The notes under the pieces were generated by a model. That model was not told the DNA's origin, ran no database searches, and saw only the letters and a program-made list of their open reading frames with translations. From Treponema sp. (GTDB taxonomy: Bacteria > Spirochaetota > Spirochaetia > Treponematales > Treponemataceae), in the NCBI GenBank assembly GCA_024402665.1, contig JAKSTI010000015.1, positions 1 to 50,797 of the forward strand: DNA of 50,797 bases, written 5' to 3'. Below are positions 8,939-17,615 of this stretch, in pieces. The position numbers and the translations under genes are program-made. Numbering within the stretch: position 1 is the stretch's first letter; each line of letters begins with the position of its first letter.

Positions 8939-8996
8939 ATGCGAAAATATAAAAAGTAACTTTTTTCGATGTTTTAGTCGAATGTTAATTCTCCTT

Positions 8997-9044
8997 AAGC
9001 TGTCTGGTAAGTGATGAAATGAACTTGTCAGGCAGCTTTTTTTT
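8997..9044 (+). terminator. Rho-independent terminator of the sugar transporter operon
   Basis: Fifteen-base arms (aagctgtctggtaag at 8997-9011, cttgtcaggcagctt at 9024-9038) pair with a few G-U or A-C exceptions and run into a U-tract. It lies between the convergent transporter and sensor operons. Confidence 0.85.
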
Positions 9045-9076
9045 GGAGAGTAAGTTTCTATTGTAAAGAGAATCCT

Positions 9077-10651
9077 TTATTCTGATTTATATTCTCTTGG
9101 AGTTAATCCGGTGTTTTTCTTGAAAATGTAGCTGAAGTAGTGTGGATCGCTAAAACCGCAGTCATAGGCAATGTCGTAGCCTTTTTTATCTGTTTCTTTT
9201 AATAATCGTTTGGCATTTTCAATTCGGACATTTGTTAAATATTCAATAAATGTAGTTTTGCACTGCTGAGAGAAAATTGTACTAAAATGATTTGGGCTTA
9301 AACAAACAACCTCTGCAACTGTTGTAAGAGTTGTGTTTGGGTCAGAATAGTTTTCTTCAATATATTTTTTTGCTTTAAGGATGATGTCGCCGTATTTTCC
9401 GGTAATTGTAGAGTTTCTGTAATTTAAGGCAAAGTTCAGAATATCTTCCATGGAAGTTATAAATTTTTCTTCGTTCATAGAAGCTGTATCTACATAAGTT
9501 CGTTGAAGAATCTCTGGTTTGAGCTGCTTAATATCACCGCCAAGATTTTCAATCAATTTTGAAACTGCAAAAATCAAATCTACAAGAACATAAGATGCAA
9601 AGAACTGGAACTGCCCCGGATTACTTTTAATAAGTGCCAGCGACTCATCAATAATAGATTTTATATCACTTGTTGTGGCATATTTAAGTTTAGAAACCAT
9701 AGGGTCATTTTCTTTAAGTTCAAGCAATCCGCCACCATTAATCTGAATGTCATCGGAAGTAAGAATGCGGTTCTGGTTATCAGTAATTGCAATATCAAGA
9801 ATCCGTTTTGCATCTTCGTAAGAATCTGGAATTGCAGAAAGATGCTGAACAGTTTTTCCAATTGCAGTTGTTACAGAACATTTTTCTTTTTGAGAGACAA
9901 TGTGTTCAATAGATTCGGCAATCCGGTATGTGTTATCTTCCACTTCTTCTTTTGAAGCTCCTTTACAGATACAAACAAATCTGTTCTGGTGATGGAAGAA
10001 GCTGTTTGTCTGTTCCCAGGAAGTAGAGTAGGAATTCAAAAGCGAACATGCTTCCTGCTGAATTTCAGAATCGTTGTCTTCACACTGGATTTTACTTATT
10101 AAAATTCTGTAGTATCTTGAAATTAAGTCTAATCCCAATTCAGAATCTTTTGCCATCACAGTATTAATATCTGTAGAACCGTGGACCAGATTATTAAGGA
10201 ATTCCTTTTGCAAAAGTTTTTCCTGAGATTTCAGTTCCTCTTTCATCTTGGAAATGTCAGAAAGTTGTTTTCGCTCTTTGTCTATTTCCTGCGAAACTTT
10301 TTTTAAGCTGGTAATAATATCTTCAGAAGTAAAAGGTTTTAAAAGATAATCTTCAATTCCAATAGAGATAGCTTTTTTTGCGTAATCAAATTCATCGTGG
10401 CCTGAAAGAATAATGATTTTAATCCATGGTTGAATTTTTTTAATTGAAGCAGAAAGCTGAAGTCCGTCCATAAATGGCATTTTAATATCAGTAATCAAAA
10501 CATCAGGCTTAATTTCCTGAATCATAGAAAGGGCAATTTCTCCGTCAGTGGCTTCTCCTGCAAAAGTAAAACCAAGACTTTCCCATTCAATTTTTGAGCG
10601 GATTCCTTCCAGAACAATCGGTTCATCATCAACTAAAAAAACTTTGTACAT
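9077..10651 (-). CDS. Response regulator, receiver domain plus AraC-type DNA-binding domain (YesN-like)
   Basis: 524 residues. The N-terminal receiver domain has the acidic pair in LVDDEP and phospho-acceptor Asp in VLITDIKMPFMDG (residue 55 from this start). A central region of ~280 residues resembles the divergent linker of YesN-type regulators. The C-terminus carries two helix-turn-helix motifs of the AraC family (LSPNHFSTIFSQQCKTTFIEYL, split as seen, and YDIAYDCGFSDPHYFSYIFKK). I chose the ATG at 10651 because aaggag sits 5 bases before it; two in-frame GTG codons lie just upstream. It is the last gene of the sensor operon and most plausibly activates the transporter operon that ends beside it. 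Confidence 0.9.
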   Translation of the reverse strand: MYKVFLVDDEPIVLEGIRSKIEWESLGFTFAGEATDGEIALSMIQEIKPDVLITDIKMPFMDGLQLSASIKKIQPWIKIIILSGHDEFDYAKKAISIGIEDYLLKPFTSEDIITSLKKVSQEIDKERKQLSDISKMKEELKSQEKLLQKEFLNNLVHGSTDINTVMAKDSELGLDLISRYYRILISKIQCEDNDSEIQQEACSLLNSYSTSWEQTNSFFHHQNRFVCICKGASKEEVEDNTYRIAESIEHIVSQKEKCSVTTAIGKTVQHLSAIPDSYEDAKRILDIAITDNQNRILTSDDIQINGGGLLELKENDPMVSKLKYATTSDIKSIIDESLALIKSNPGQFQFFASYVLVDLIFAVSKLIENLGGDIKQLKPEILQRTYVDTASMNEEKFITSMEDILNFALNYRNSTITGKYGDIILKAKKYIEENYSDPNTTLTTVAEVVCLSPNHFSTIFSQQCKTTFIEYLTNVRIENAKRLLKETDKKGYDIAYDCGFSDPHYFSYIFKKNTGLTPREYKSE

Positions 10652-10671
10652 CACCACTCCTTAATGACTTA

Positions 10672-12129
10672 CTATTCTGCAAAATCGTCTATACATGGAA
10701 TTTCAAAGGAAATTTTACTTCCTTTACCAAGTTCCGACTCAATCTTAAGTCCTTCAGTTCTTTCTCCATAATAGAGCTTAAGTTTTTTGTTAACATTGTA
10801 CAATCCGTAAACCGAAGAAAGATTTTCCGCATCTTCCGACCCATTATTCATTTCCTGATTTACCTGATCAAGCCGTTCCTTTGTAAATCCGGCGCCATCA
10901 TCTTCAACAGTAAATATGATAGCATCTTTTTCGTCAGATTTGTACTCTGCAGTTACTTTAAGGTTTCCACGTCCCCGTTTATTTTTAATTCCGTGATAAA
11001 TTGCATTTTCAACAAGAGGCTGAAGCACAAGTTTTATAATCTTGAAATTTTCCAGTTCCGGAGAAACAGAAATTTCGTAATTCAAAATGTCGTTGTAGCG
11101 GATTTTCTGGATCTTTAAATAGTTTCTGATATGATCTAATTCCTGCTGAACAGTAATCCATTCATGTCCACGGCTTAAAGAGATTCTAAGGAACTCAGAG
11201 AATGCTTTTGTAATATTTACAACTTTGTCAGTCTCTTCTTCCTCCGCCAGCCAGATGATTGTATCAAAAGTGTTATATAAAAAGTGAGGTGTAATCTGCG
11301 CCTGAAGAGCCTTTACTTCTGCTTTCTGGAAGTTTTTCTGCTCCTCCATATTTTTTCTAAAAAGAATATCAATCTGCTCTGCCATAAAGTTCATGTTTCT
11401 TGCAAGAGGCATAAGTTCTTCAACATCAGGAACCTTGGTTCTGGCAAGAAGATTTCCGTGAGAGATTTCTGTAGAAAGCTGCTTCATATCTGCAAGTGGT
11501 TTATGGATTTTATTAGATACAGTCACATAACCGTTTAAAGATACCGCAAAAGAGAACAGTACAATAATGATTTGCAGAATTGAAAGTATGATTGAAGATT
11601 TTTTAATGGAACGGTTTGTTTCATTTGCAGTTTCAATTTCTGAAAGAATAAAATCCTGCATAATATCAGAAAAAAGTGCAGTAATAGTTCTGATTTCATC
11701 AAGAGATGCTTCGTTTTGAGTAACAGAAGTTCCGTCTTTTATCTGCAGTTCCAGCTTTTCAATGTTTTTTCTAAGGGTAGTGTAAGCACGGTAAGCAACT
11801 TCCAGTTTTTCATGATTCTTTCTGTTTTTGGAATTACGCTGCATATCTGTAATTTCAAAATAGATTGTATCAAGCATTTCGTTCTGGCGGCTGGAAGAGA
11901 ACTCTTTTTTACCGCAGACAATTTCCCAAAGTTCATTAGGAATATCTTTTTTTGCAATCTGATTAATTTTATTTGCGTTACTTACGTTTGTAATAATATT
12001 GTTGTACTGCTGTGTATGAACCTGAGTTACAATTACAGAGTAAACAGTTGGAACAATCATAATTCCAATGAGGAAAATATAGGAAATCTGCAGAGTCTTT
12101 TTTAAACTCTTTGTTTTAAAAATATTCAT
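10672..12129 (-). CDS. Sensor histidine kinase (YesM-like, His_kinase/LytS type)
   Basis: 485 residues. An N-terminal membrane helix (about 13-35) and a second near 177-200 bracket an extracytoplasmic sensing domain of ~140 residues. A HAMP-like linker follows. The His_kinase domain contains the phospho-acceptor His in QAQITPHFLYNTFD. The HATPase domain shows LVENAIYHGIKN (N box) and VEDDGAGF (G box). Kinases of this type pair with YesN-like regulators, and the regulator gene follows 20 bp downstream. The kinase gene starts 2 bp after the stop of the binding-protein gene, so the three are very likely co-transcribed. The binding protein could present sugar to the extracytoplasmic domain. Confidence 0.9.
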   Translation of the reverse strand: MNIFKTKSLKKTLQISYIFLIGIMIVPTVYSVIVTQVHTQQYNNIITNVSNANKINQIAKKDIPNELWEIVCGKKEFSSSRQNEMLDTIYFEITDMQRNSKNRKNHEKLEVAYRAYTTLRKNIEKLELQIKDGTSVTQNEASLDEIRTITALFSDIMQDFILSEIETANETNRSIKKSSIILSILQIIIVLFSFAVSLNGYVTVSNKIHKPLADMKQLSTEISHGNLLARTKVPDVEELMPLARNMNFMAEQIDILFRKNMEEQKNFQKAEVKALQAQITPHFLYNTFDTIIWLAEEEETDKVVNITKAFSEFLRISLSRGHEWITVQQELDHIRNYLKIQKIRYNDILNYEISVSPELENFKIIKLVLQPLVENAIYHGIKNKRGRGNLKVTAEYKSDEKDAIIFTVEDDGAGFTKERLDQVNQEMNNGSEDAENLSSVYGLYNVNKKLKLYYGERTEGLKIESELGKGSKISFEIPCIDDFAE

Positions 12130-12131
12130 AA

Positions 12132-13145
12132 TTAGTAACCGCGTGGTAAATAAGTTGAAAAGTCGTCGTTTTCTGTAAATACTGATTCTGTCATGTATGT
12201 CACTTCTGGAATTGGTGTTCCTTCTGCGATTTTCTTAACAAGCTCCATTAATGTTGGACCAAGATTTGGGTTGCATTCTACAACGCAGCTTAATTTTCCC
12301 TGTTTCAGAGCATCAATAGATTTTTGTTCAGCATCAATTGAAATAATGATTGTTTCTTTTGGATCAATATTATTTGCTGCCATTGAATCAAGAATGCCTA
12401 AGGTCATAGAATCGTTGTGGGAATAAATTACATTGATTTTCTGGCCTTTATAGAACACGCCGCCGTTTTCGCTGATAATATTATCCATAATTTCTTTTCC
12501 ACGGGAACGCAAAAAGTCGCCGTCAATAGAATGAACAATATTGAATTTAGAATGATTTTTAATTACATCTCTAAAGCCAGCTGCACGTCCTGTTGCTACA
12601 GATGAGTTTTCTGTACCAGAGAATTCTACAATATTGATTTTTGAGTTGTTGGCAGAGCATTTGTTTATAAGAAATTCTGCTGCAGATTTACCTTCCTGGA
12701 ATCCGTTTTCACCAAGGAAGCCGGCGTACAAAGAAGGATCTGCTTTAATCTGGCGGTCAACAATAATTACCGGAATACCAGCTTCTTTTGCTTCCTGAAG
12801 AACATTGTCCCATCCGTCTTCTACAATTGGAACAAAGGCAATAACATCAACCTGGTAAACTATAAAAGAACGGATTGCCTGAAGCTGATTCGACTGTTTC
12901 TGCTGGGCATCATCAAAAATAATCTGAATATTGTTTTCGGCTGCTGCTTCAAAAATTGATTCTGTGTTTCTTGTGCGCCATGCACTTTCTGAACCAATTT
13001 GAGAAAATCCAAGAATGAGATTCTGTTTTTCAGCAACAGCGTTTTTTTTATCAGTTTTTTTACAGGATGCAACAGATGTAAGAACAAGAGCTGAAGCGAG
13101 AACACAAATGCAACTCCTAATAAAAGTTTTTGTTTTCTTATTCAT
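12132..13145 (-). CDS. YtfQ-like sugar-binding lipoprotein linked to a two-component system
   Basis: 337 residues. The signal peptide ends in the lipobox SVASC. The mature part is a LacI-type periplasmic-binding fold with LGFSQIGSESAWR, DAQQKQSNQLQAIRSF, DVIAFVPIVEDGWD, IPVIIVDRQI and YSHNDSMTLG, which follow E. coli YtfQ strikingly well, better than the binding protein at 4216 does. It lacks an adjacent permease but is fused by gene order to a histidine kinase and response regulator, so I read it as the ligand-sensing component of a three-component system. Its Shine-Dalgarno (caggag) is 5-6 bases from the ATG. The pyrophosphatase gene ends 24 bp upstream. Confidence 0.88.
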   Translation of the reverse strand: MNKKTKTFIRSCICVLASALVLTSVASCKKTDKKNAVAEKQNLILGFSQIGSESAWRTRNTESIFEAAAENNIQIIFDDAQQKQSNQLQAIRSFIVYQVDVIAFVPIVEDGWDNVLQEAKEAGIPVIIVDRQIKADPSLYAGFLGENGFQEGKSAAEFLINKCSANNSKINIVEFSGTENSSVATGRAAGFRDVIKNHSKFNIVHSIDGDFLRSRGKEIMDNIISENGGVFYKGQKINVIYSHNDSMTLGILDSMAANNIDPKETIIISIDAEQKSIDALKQGKLSCVVECNPNLGPTLMELVKKIAEGTPIPEVTYMTESVFTENDDFSTYLPRGY

Positions 13146-13169
13146 AAAAACTCCTGTAGTGAAATTATT

Positions 13170-14825
13170 TTATTTGCTGTAATTCAAAACGGCTTCTGTT
13201 AACATAGGCACAAGCTGCTTCTTTCTACTAACAACATCCTGAAGATGGTAAACATTCTGTTCTTTTTTAGGGAAGTTAATGAATTCTTCAAACTTAGGAT
13301 CCATAACAATAAGTAGGTCGCTGGAAAGTTTTGTAATATCAGTAATAAGCAGACAAGAGAAAAGTGCCTTGTGACTGCGGCGTTCAATTTCAAGTTCAGC
13401 AATAAATTCTTTCTTGCGTTTAAGAATTTCCTGAGGGCTGCCAACTTCAATCTGGCTTGCAGTATAAACAACTTTGCCTTCTTCATATTCTTTCATATCC
13501 TGACGAATAACTTCACCGGCATCTCTTGAACCAACATGGCTTCCTGCAAGAAGAATTTCATTTCCTAATTCTTTCAAATCTAAATCTGTAATATTAGAAA
13601 GATATTCTGCAATTTCGCGGTCTAAATCAGTTGTAGTTGCAGACTGAAGAATAAGAGTATCAGAAAGAATTCCGCACAAAAGAAGGCTTGCTACATCCTT
13701 TGGAATTGGGATTTTAAATTCTTTGTACATTCCCGCAATCTGTGTAGAAGTAGAACCAACAGGGCGGTTAATGAAAGTAATAGGATTTTTTGTAGAAACA
13801 GAACCAATGCGGTGATGGTCTACAACTTCCTGGATAGTGTAGTTTTCAATTCCTTCTACTGCCTGGGAAATTTCGTTGTGGTCAACAAGAATTACTTCAA
13901 TATTTGGTTCACGCATTAAATCATGTTCAGAAATAATACCGATTACATTGTCTTCATCATCAACTACTGGCAGATATTTGCACTGAGCTTCTTTTAAGAT
14001 TTCTTTAATTTTAGAAACTGTATCTGTTGTGTGAACTGGAACAATCTCCTTATCTCCCATAACAGAAACTGGCATAGAATAAGCAATCAGCATAGAAGTT
14101 GGCGATGTTGAATAAGGGCTTACGATAACAGAAACATTATTTTTTTCTGCCAGATCCCTAAGTTCTTTGTTAATCACACAACCAGAAGTAGTAATCAGAA
14201 GTTTTACTTTATGTTCAATACAAAGTCTGTGGATTTCATTACGGTCAGAAGCAATAACAACAATATCTTCGCTGGAATGGGCTTCAAGGCGTTTTACAAA
14301 AGTTTCCTGGGAAGATGAAGCAACGTGAATTGAAGCTTTAAAGATTTTATCTGCATCCTGATTAACAATGATTGGCTGGGCGTTTAAAGTCTGCTGAATA
14401 AGATTAATTGTTGTAGAGAAAGTTCTCTTTTTTTCAGGATTCAGAATTGTAAGTACGCTTTTTGCAAATCCAGAGTAGTGGAGCAAAGATTTATATTTAC
14501 CATGCTTGTCTACAATCGGCATAACACGATTATCTGTTTTTTCCATACGGCCAATTGCATCCCAAACTGCAATATTTTCATTTGCTGTTTCCGGGCAATC
14601 CTGCATAAAGTATTTTACCTTTGGAGTTAAATCTGGAAGATACTCTGGGCGCTGAATATTGAATTTCTTAAAAATGTACGAAGTCTGTGGGTTAAGATGA
14701 CCTGCACGGGCTGCCTTGTAATTTTCGTAACCAAGAAGATTCTTTAATCTTGCATAAGCATATGCAGAAACAACGGCATCTGTGTCAGGGTTTTTGTGTC
14801 CAATAATATAAACTGTCTTTTTCAT
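13170..14825 (-). CDS. ppaC: Manganese-dependent inorganic pyrophosphatase with CBS-DRTGG-CBS insert (family II)
   Basis: 551 residues, much longer than the ~310-residue basic family II enzyme because of a regulatory insert. The DHH part shows IGHKNPDTDAVVSAYAYARL at the N-terminus, and ILVDHNE and VVDHHRIG after the insert. The insert (about residues 65-310) holds a first CBS domain (WDAIGRMEKTDNRVMPIVD), a DRTGG domain (about 120-245) and a second CBS domain (LPVVDDEDNVIGIISEHDLM). The C-terminal DHHA2 domain carries the substrate-binding RKKEF segment. Family members of this layout hydrolyse pyrophosphate under adenine-nucleotide control. It may be co-transcribed with the three sensor genes downstream, though a separate promoter cannot be excluded. 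Confidence 0.93.
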   Translation of the reverse strand: MKKTVYIIGHKNPDTDAVVSAYAYARLKNLLGYENYKAARAGHLNPQTSYIFKKFNIQRPEYLPDLTPKVKYFMQDCPETANENIAVWDAIGRMEKTDNRVMPIVDKHGKYKSLLHYSGFAKSVLTILNPEKKRTFSTTINLIQQTLNAQPIIVNQDADKIFKASIHVASSSQETFVKRLEAHSSEDIVVIASDRNEIHRLCIEHKVKLLITTSGCVINKELRDLAEKNNVSVIVSPYSTSPTSMLIAYSMPVSVMGDKEIVPVHTTDTVSKIKEILKEAQCKYLPVVDDEDNVIGIISEHDLMREPNIEVILVDHNEISQAVEGIENYTIQEVVDHHRIGSVSTKNPITFINRPVGSTSTQIAGMYKEFKIPIPKDVASLLLCGILSDTLILQSATTTDLDREIAEYLSNITDLDLKELGNEILLAGSHVGSRDAGEVIRQDMKEYEEGKVVYTASQIEVGSPQEILKRKKEFIAELEIERRSHKALFSCLLITDITKLSSDLLIVMDPKFEEFINFPKKEQNVYHLQDVVSRKKQLVPMLTEAVLNYSK

Positions 14826-14831
14826 AGAATA

Positions 14832-14864
14832 AATATAGCACGAATGGAATAAAAAATATATAAT
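14832..14864. promoter_or_regulatory. Divergent promoters for ppaC and the PHP gene
   Basis: On the minus strand TATATT (14837-14832) ends 6 bases before the ppaC ATG. On the plus strand TATAAT (14859-14864) ends 8 bases before the ATG at 14873. Neither gene has a Shine-Dalgarno in the 47-bp gap, so both mRNAs are probably leaderless or nearly so. Confidence 0.55.
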
Positions 14865-14872
14865 TCAAGCAA

Positions 14873-15598
14873 ATGAGTTTATTTAAATATGAAACACACC
14901 TTCATACTATAGAAGGAAGTGCCTGCGGATCATCTTACGGGGCAGATTACATTGAACCTTTTTATAATGCCGGCTATGCAGGAATTTTTGTTACAGACCA
15001 TTTTTTTGGCGGTAATACAGCTGCAAGCAGAGAAGGCTTATGGGCAGACAGAGTAGAGCAGTATTGCAAAGGTTATGAAAATGCACTTGCCGCTGCAAAA
15101 ATATTTAATGAAAAAAATCACCTTACCGGAACAGATAAAGAATTTAAAGTCTTTTTTGGAATTGAGCAGACTTTTAATGGAGACGATTATCTGCTTTACG
15201 GTTTTACAAAAGAGTGGCTTCTTGCTCATCCTGAAATTGAAACAATGAAACATCAGGAACTTTTTGCCGCAGTAAATTCTGTTGGCGGATTAATGATTCA
15301 GGCTCATCCTTTCAGATTACGTGGGTATCAGCATTCAATGTATATTCATCCAAGAGACGTGCATGGTGTTGAAGTATACAACGGCGGAAACAAACCAGAA
15401 GAAAATCAGCTGGCTGCTTTATATGCTCACATTTATGATTTTCCTCAAACAAGCGGCTCAGATATTCACACAATCAATTTTATTCCCGATGCTCCTGGAA
15501 AACTTTCTGTTGGAGGAATGGCTTTTACAACTCCACTTAAAGATGTTTATGATTACGCACAGAGAGTAAAAAATAAAAACGCAACTTTAATCAGATAA
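14873..15598 (+). CDS. PHP-domain phosphoesterase
   Basis: 241 residues, single PHP domain. Metal-binding motifs are visible in order: YETHLHTIEGSACG at the start, IFVTDHFF, IQAHPFR, and GSDIHT near residue 200. PHP proteins of this size are metal-dependent phosphoesterases, including histidinol-phosphatase-like enzymes and nucleotide phosphatases; the substrate cannot be read from sequence. It is followed 15 bp later by galK and probably shares its transcript. Confidence 0.82.
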   Translation: MSLFKYETHLHTIEGSACGSSYGADYIEPFYNAGYAGIFVTDHFFGGNTAASREGLWADRVEQYCKGYENALAAAKIFNEKNHLTGTDKEFKVFFGIEQTFNGDDYLLYGFTKEWLLAHPEIETMKHQELFAAVNSVGGLMIQAHPFRLRGYQHSMYIHPRDVHGVEVYNGGNKPEENQLAALYAHIYDFPQTSGSDIHTINFIPDAPGKLSVGGMAFTTPLKDVYDYAQRVKNKNATLIR

Positions 15599-15613
15599 AG
15601 GCAGGAAATTAAT

Positions 15614-16798
15614 ATGGAAAAATTTACAGTTACCCCAGAAAGATTAAAAGAAGAATTTATTAAAATGTACGGGGCTGCAGATGGTATAAGAATGTTTGCT
15701 TCTCCTGCCAGAATTAATATTATTGGTGAACATATTGATTACAATGGTGGCAAAGTTTTTCCTGCTGCAATAGACAAGTATTTGTACTGTGCAATTCGTA
15801 AGCGTCAGGATACAAAAATCATTTACAACGATTTATTTTTTTCTGGAACATTTGAATTTGATGTAAATACAGATTTTCAGTTTGAAAAAGGCAACGATTA
15901 CGCTAACTATTTGAACGGAATTCTTTCTATAATGAAGGCTCATGGTTATAAGTTTGATTGCGGATTTGATCTCCTTATTGCCAGTAATGTTCCTTCTGCA
16001 GGAGGAATTTCTTCTTCATCGGCTCTTGAATGCGGATTTGCATGGGCTGTAAGTGAAACATTTGGTTTTAATATTTCCAGAAAAGACATTGCCCTTATGG
16101 GACAGCAGAGTGAACACGAATTTATGAACGTAAACTGTGGAATTATGGATCAGTACATTATTTCTACAGGGAAAAAAGATACAGCAGAAGTTCTTGATTG
16201 TGCAAAAGTTGAACATGAATACGTGCCGCTTGAATTAGGGGACTACAGATTTGTTGTAATGAACACAAAAAAACAGCGTCGTCTTGCAGATTCAAAATAT
16301 AACGAAAGACGCAGTCAGTGTGAAAAAGGGCTTTCAATTTTGCAGGAAAATGGTGTTGATATCCCAGATTTGTGCAGTATGTCAGTTTCTCAGTTTGATG
16401 AAGCTGGAAAATTTATTAAAGATGAAATAATTTATAAAAGAGTTCGCCATTGTGTTACTGAAATGGACAGAGTTTTGCAGTCTGTGGAAGCATTAAAGGC
16501 AAATAATCTTAAAAAATTAGGCCAGCTGCTTTATGCCTCTCATAATTCTTTGCGTGATGATTATGAAGTTACTGGAATTGAACTTGATACTCTTGTTGAA
16601 GTTGCATCAAAACAGGAAGGTTGTATTGGTGCGCGAATGACAGGTGCTGGTTTTGGCGGATGTGCAATTGCTCTTGTTCACAAAAACTGCACACAAGATT
16701 TCATGAAAAACGTTCAATCAGAATATACAAAGAAAATCGGTTATGAAGGCGGCTTCTTTGAATGCAGCAGCGGAGACGGAGTAAAAGAGATTTTTTAG
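15614..16798 (+). CDS. galK: Galactokinase
   Basis: 394 residues, GHMP kinase family. The galactokinase signature is clear (SPARINIIGEHIDYNGG near residues 30-46). The ATP loop NVPSAGGISSSSALECG lies around 125-142 and motif 3 MTGAGFGGCAIAL near 350. It phosphorylates galactose at C1 in the Leloir pathway. The Shine-Dalgarno is aaaggcagga. Its location a few kb from a YtfQRT/YjfF-class transporter and its sensor supports galactose-type sugar use. No galT or galE is in the window. Confidence 0.93.
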   Translation: MEKFTVTPERLKEEFIKMYGAADGIRMFASPARINIIGEHIDYNGGKVFPAAIDKYLYCAIRKRQDTKIIYNDLFFSGTFEFDVNTDFQFEKGNDYANYLNGILSIMKAHGYKFDCGFDLLIASNVPSAGGISSSSALECGFAWAVSETFGFNISRKDIALMGQQSEHEFMNVNCGIMDQYIISTGKKDTAEVLDCAKVEHEYVPLELGDYRFVVMNTKKQRRLADSKYNERRSQCEKGLSILQENGVDIPDLCSMSVSQFDEAGKFIKDEIIYKRVRHCVTEMDRVLQSVEALKANNLKKLGQLLYASHNSLRDDYEVTGIELDTLVEVASKQEGCIGARMTGAGFGGCAIALVHKNCTQDFMKNVQSEYTKKIGYEGGFFECSSGDGVKEIF

Positions 16799-16813
16799 TA
16801 TTTTTCAGGATGA

Positions 16814-17479
16814 TTAAGCTTTAGGACCTTTACGACCGCAGCATTTTTTTTCTACACAATAGCCTGAAACATCGCACTTAGGAACAAAAAGATTATCGCA
16901 AATCCATTTCCATTCCTCTGAATAATTACTGAGGGCAGTTTTAATTTCGTTAGCCATAGTTCTTATTTCAACATAAGCACGGGTACACAAACGCTGATTC
17001 ATAAGATTAATCATATTTCGTAAATTGCGTTTGTCTATAATTTTAGTCATCATACCAAGTGGAAGGATGTTAGCAGCATCTTCTTTTGAAACACCACTTT
17101 CAAGCAGCTGACCATATTTCTGGCGGATAAAATCCATACATTCATCATAAAGTTTTTTTGATTCATCAGATTTATTAACTGTCTGTGGCAGATAATATTC
17201 AAATTTTTCACAGTTTACATAGCGTGTACTTTCCTGCAAACGAGTTGGACCGCCACCAATGTGAGTGTAATATTCACGGATTGCTCTGGCAGAATATTTT
17301 TCAATACAAAGCTCAATATCAACGTATTCCAAAACACGACCATGTCCGCTCTGAATACAGTCTTTTGCACGTAAAATATTTTTTTCTTTGTCATCAACTG
17401 GACTATTCCAGCAAACTCCAGCCATTTTTCCGATTTTCTGTAAAGGATATTTATCTGTTGAATCAAAAATTGTAATCAT
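16814..17479 (-). CDS. thyX: ThyX-family flavin-dependent thymidylate synthase with a divergent RHR motif
   Basis: 221 residues, the usual ThyX length. The fold signature is recognisable: SGHGRVLEYVDIELCIEKYS, then ARAIREYYTHIGG followed by RLQESTRY, then LPLGMMTKIIDKRNLRNMINL and RLCTRAYVEIR. In canonical ThyX the central stretch reads RHR followed by SxQSxRY; here the RHR position reads THI, so both arginines of the flavin/substrate-binding motif are missing while the distal ESTRY is kept. A C-terminal Cys-rich tail (CDVSGYCVEKKCCGRKG) is another unusual part. It is convergent with galK. A minus-strand TATAAT (17492-17487) ends 7 bases before the ATG. A DHFR gene occurs later in the window. 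Confidence 0.78.
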   Translation of the reverse strand: MITIFDSTDKYPLQKIGKMAGVCWNSPVDDKEKNILRAKDCIQSGHGRVLEYVDIELCIEKYSARAIREYYTHIGGGPTRLQESTRYVNCEKFEYYLPQTVNKSDESKKLYDECMDFIRQKYGQLLESGVSKEDAANILPLGMMTKIIDKRNLRNMINLMNQRLCTRAYVEIRTMANEIKTALSNYSEEWKWICDNLFVPKCDVSGYCVEKKCCGRKGPKA

Positions 17480-17486
17480 AAAAATA

Positions 17487-17492
17487 ATTATA
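17487..17492 (-). promoter_or_regulatory. -10 box of thyX, predicting a leaderless transcript
   Basis: TATAAT on the minus strand ends 7 bases before the thyX ATG (17479). No Shine-Dalgarno lies between them. Confidence 0.55.
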
Positions 17493-17535
17493 TCAGTTTA
17501 AGAAAAAATTTAAAAGATAGGGATTTAAAAAAGCA

Positions 17536-17563
17536 TTGTGAAATACATAGAATGTTCTATAAT
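17536..17563 (+). promoter_or_regulatory. Sigma70-type promoter of the deacetylase gene
   Basis: TTGTGA (17536-17541), a 16-base spacer and TATAAT (17558-17563). The start codon is 50 bases on, so this transcript has a conventional leader with a weak tagggat ribosome site. Confidence 0.6.
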
Positions 17564-17615
17564 ATATAGATATCAGAGAGAAGTTTTCTAAACAGGATTT
17601 TTATAGGGATTTATT

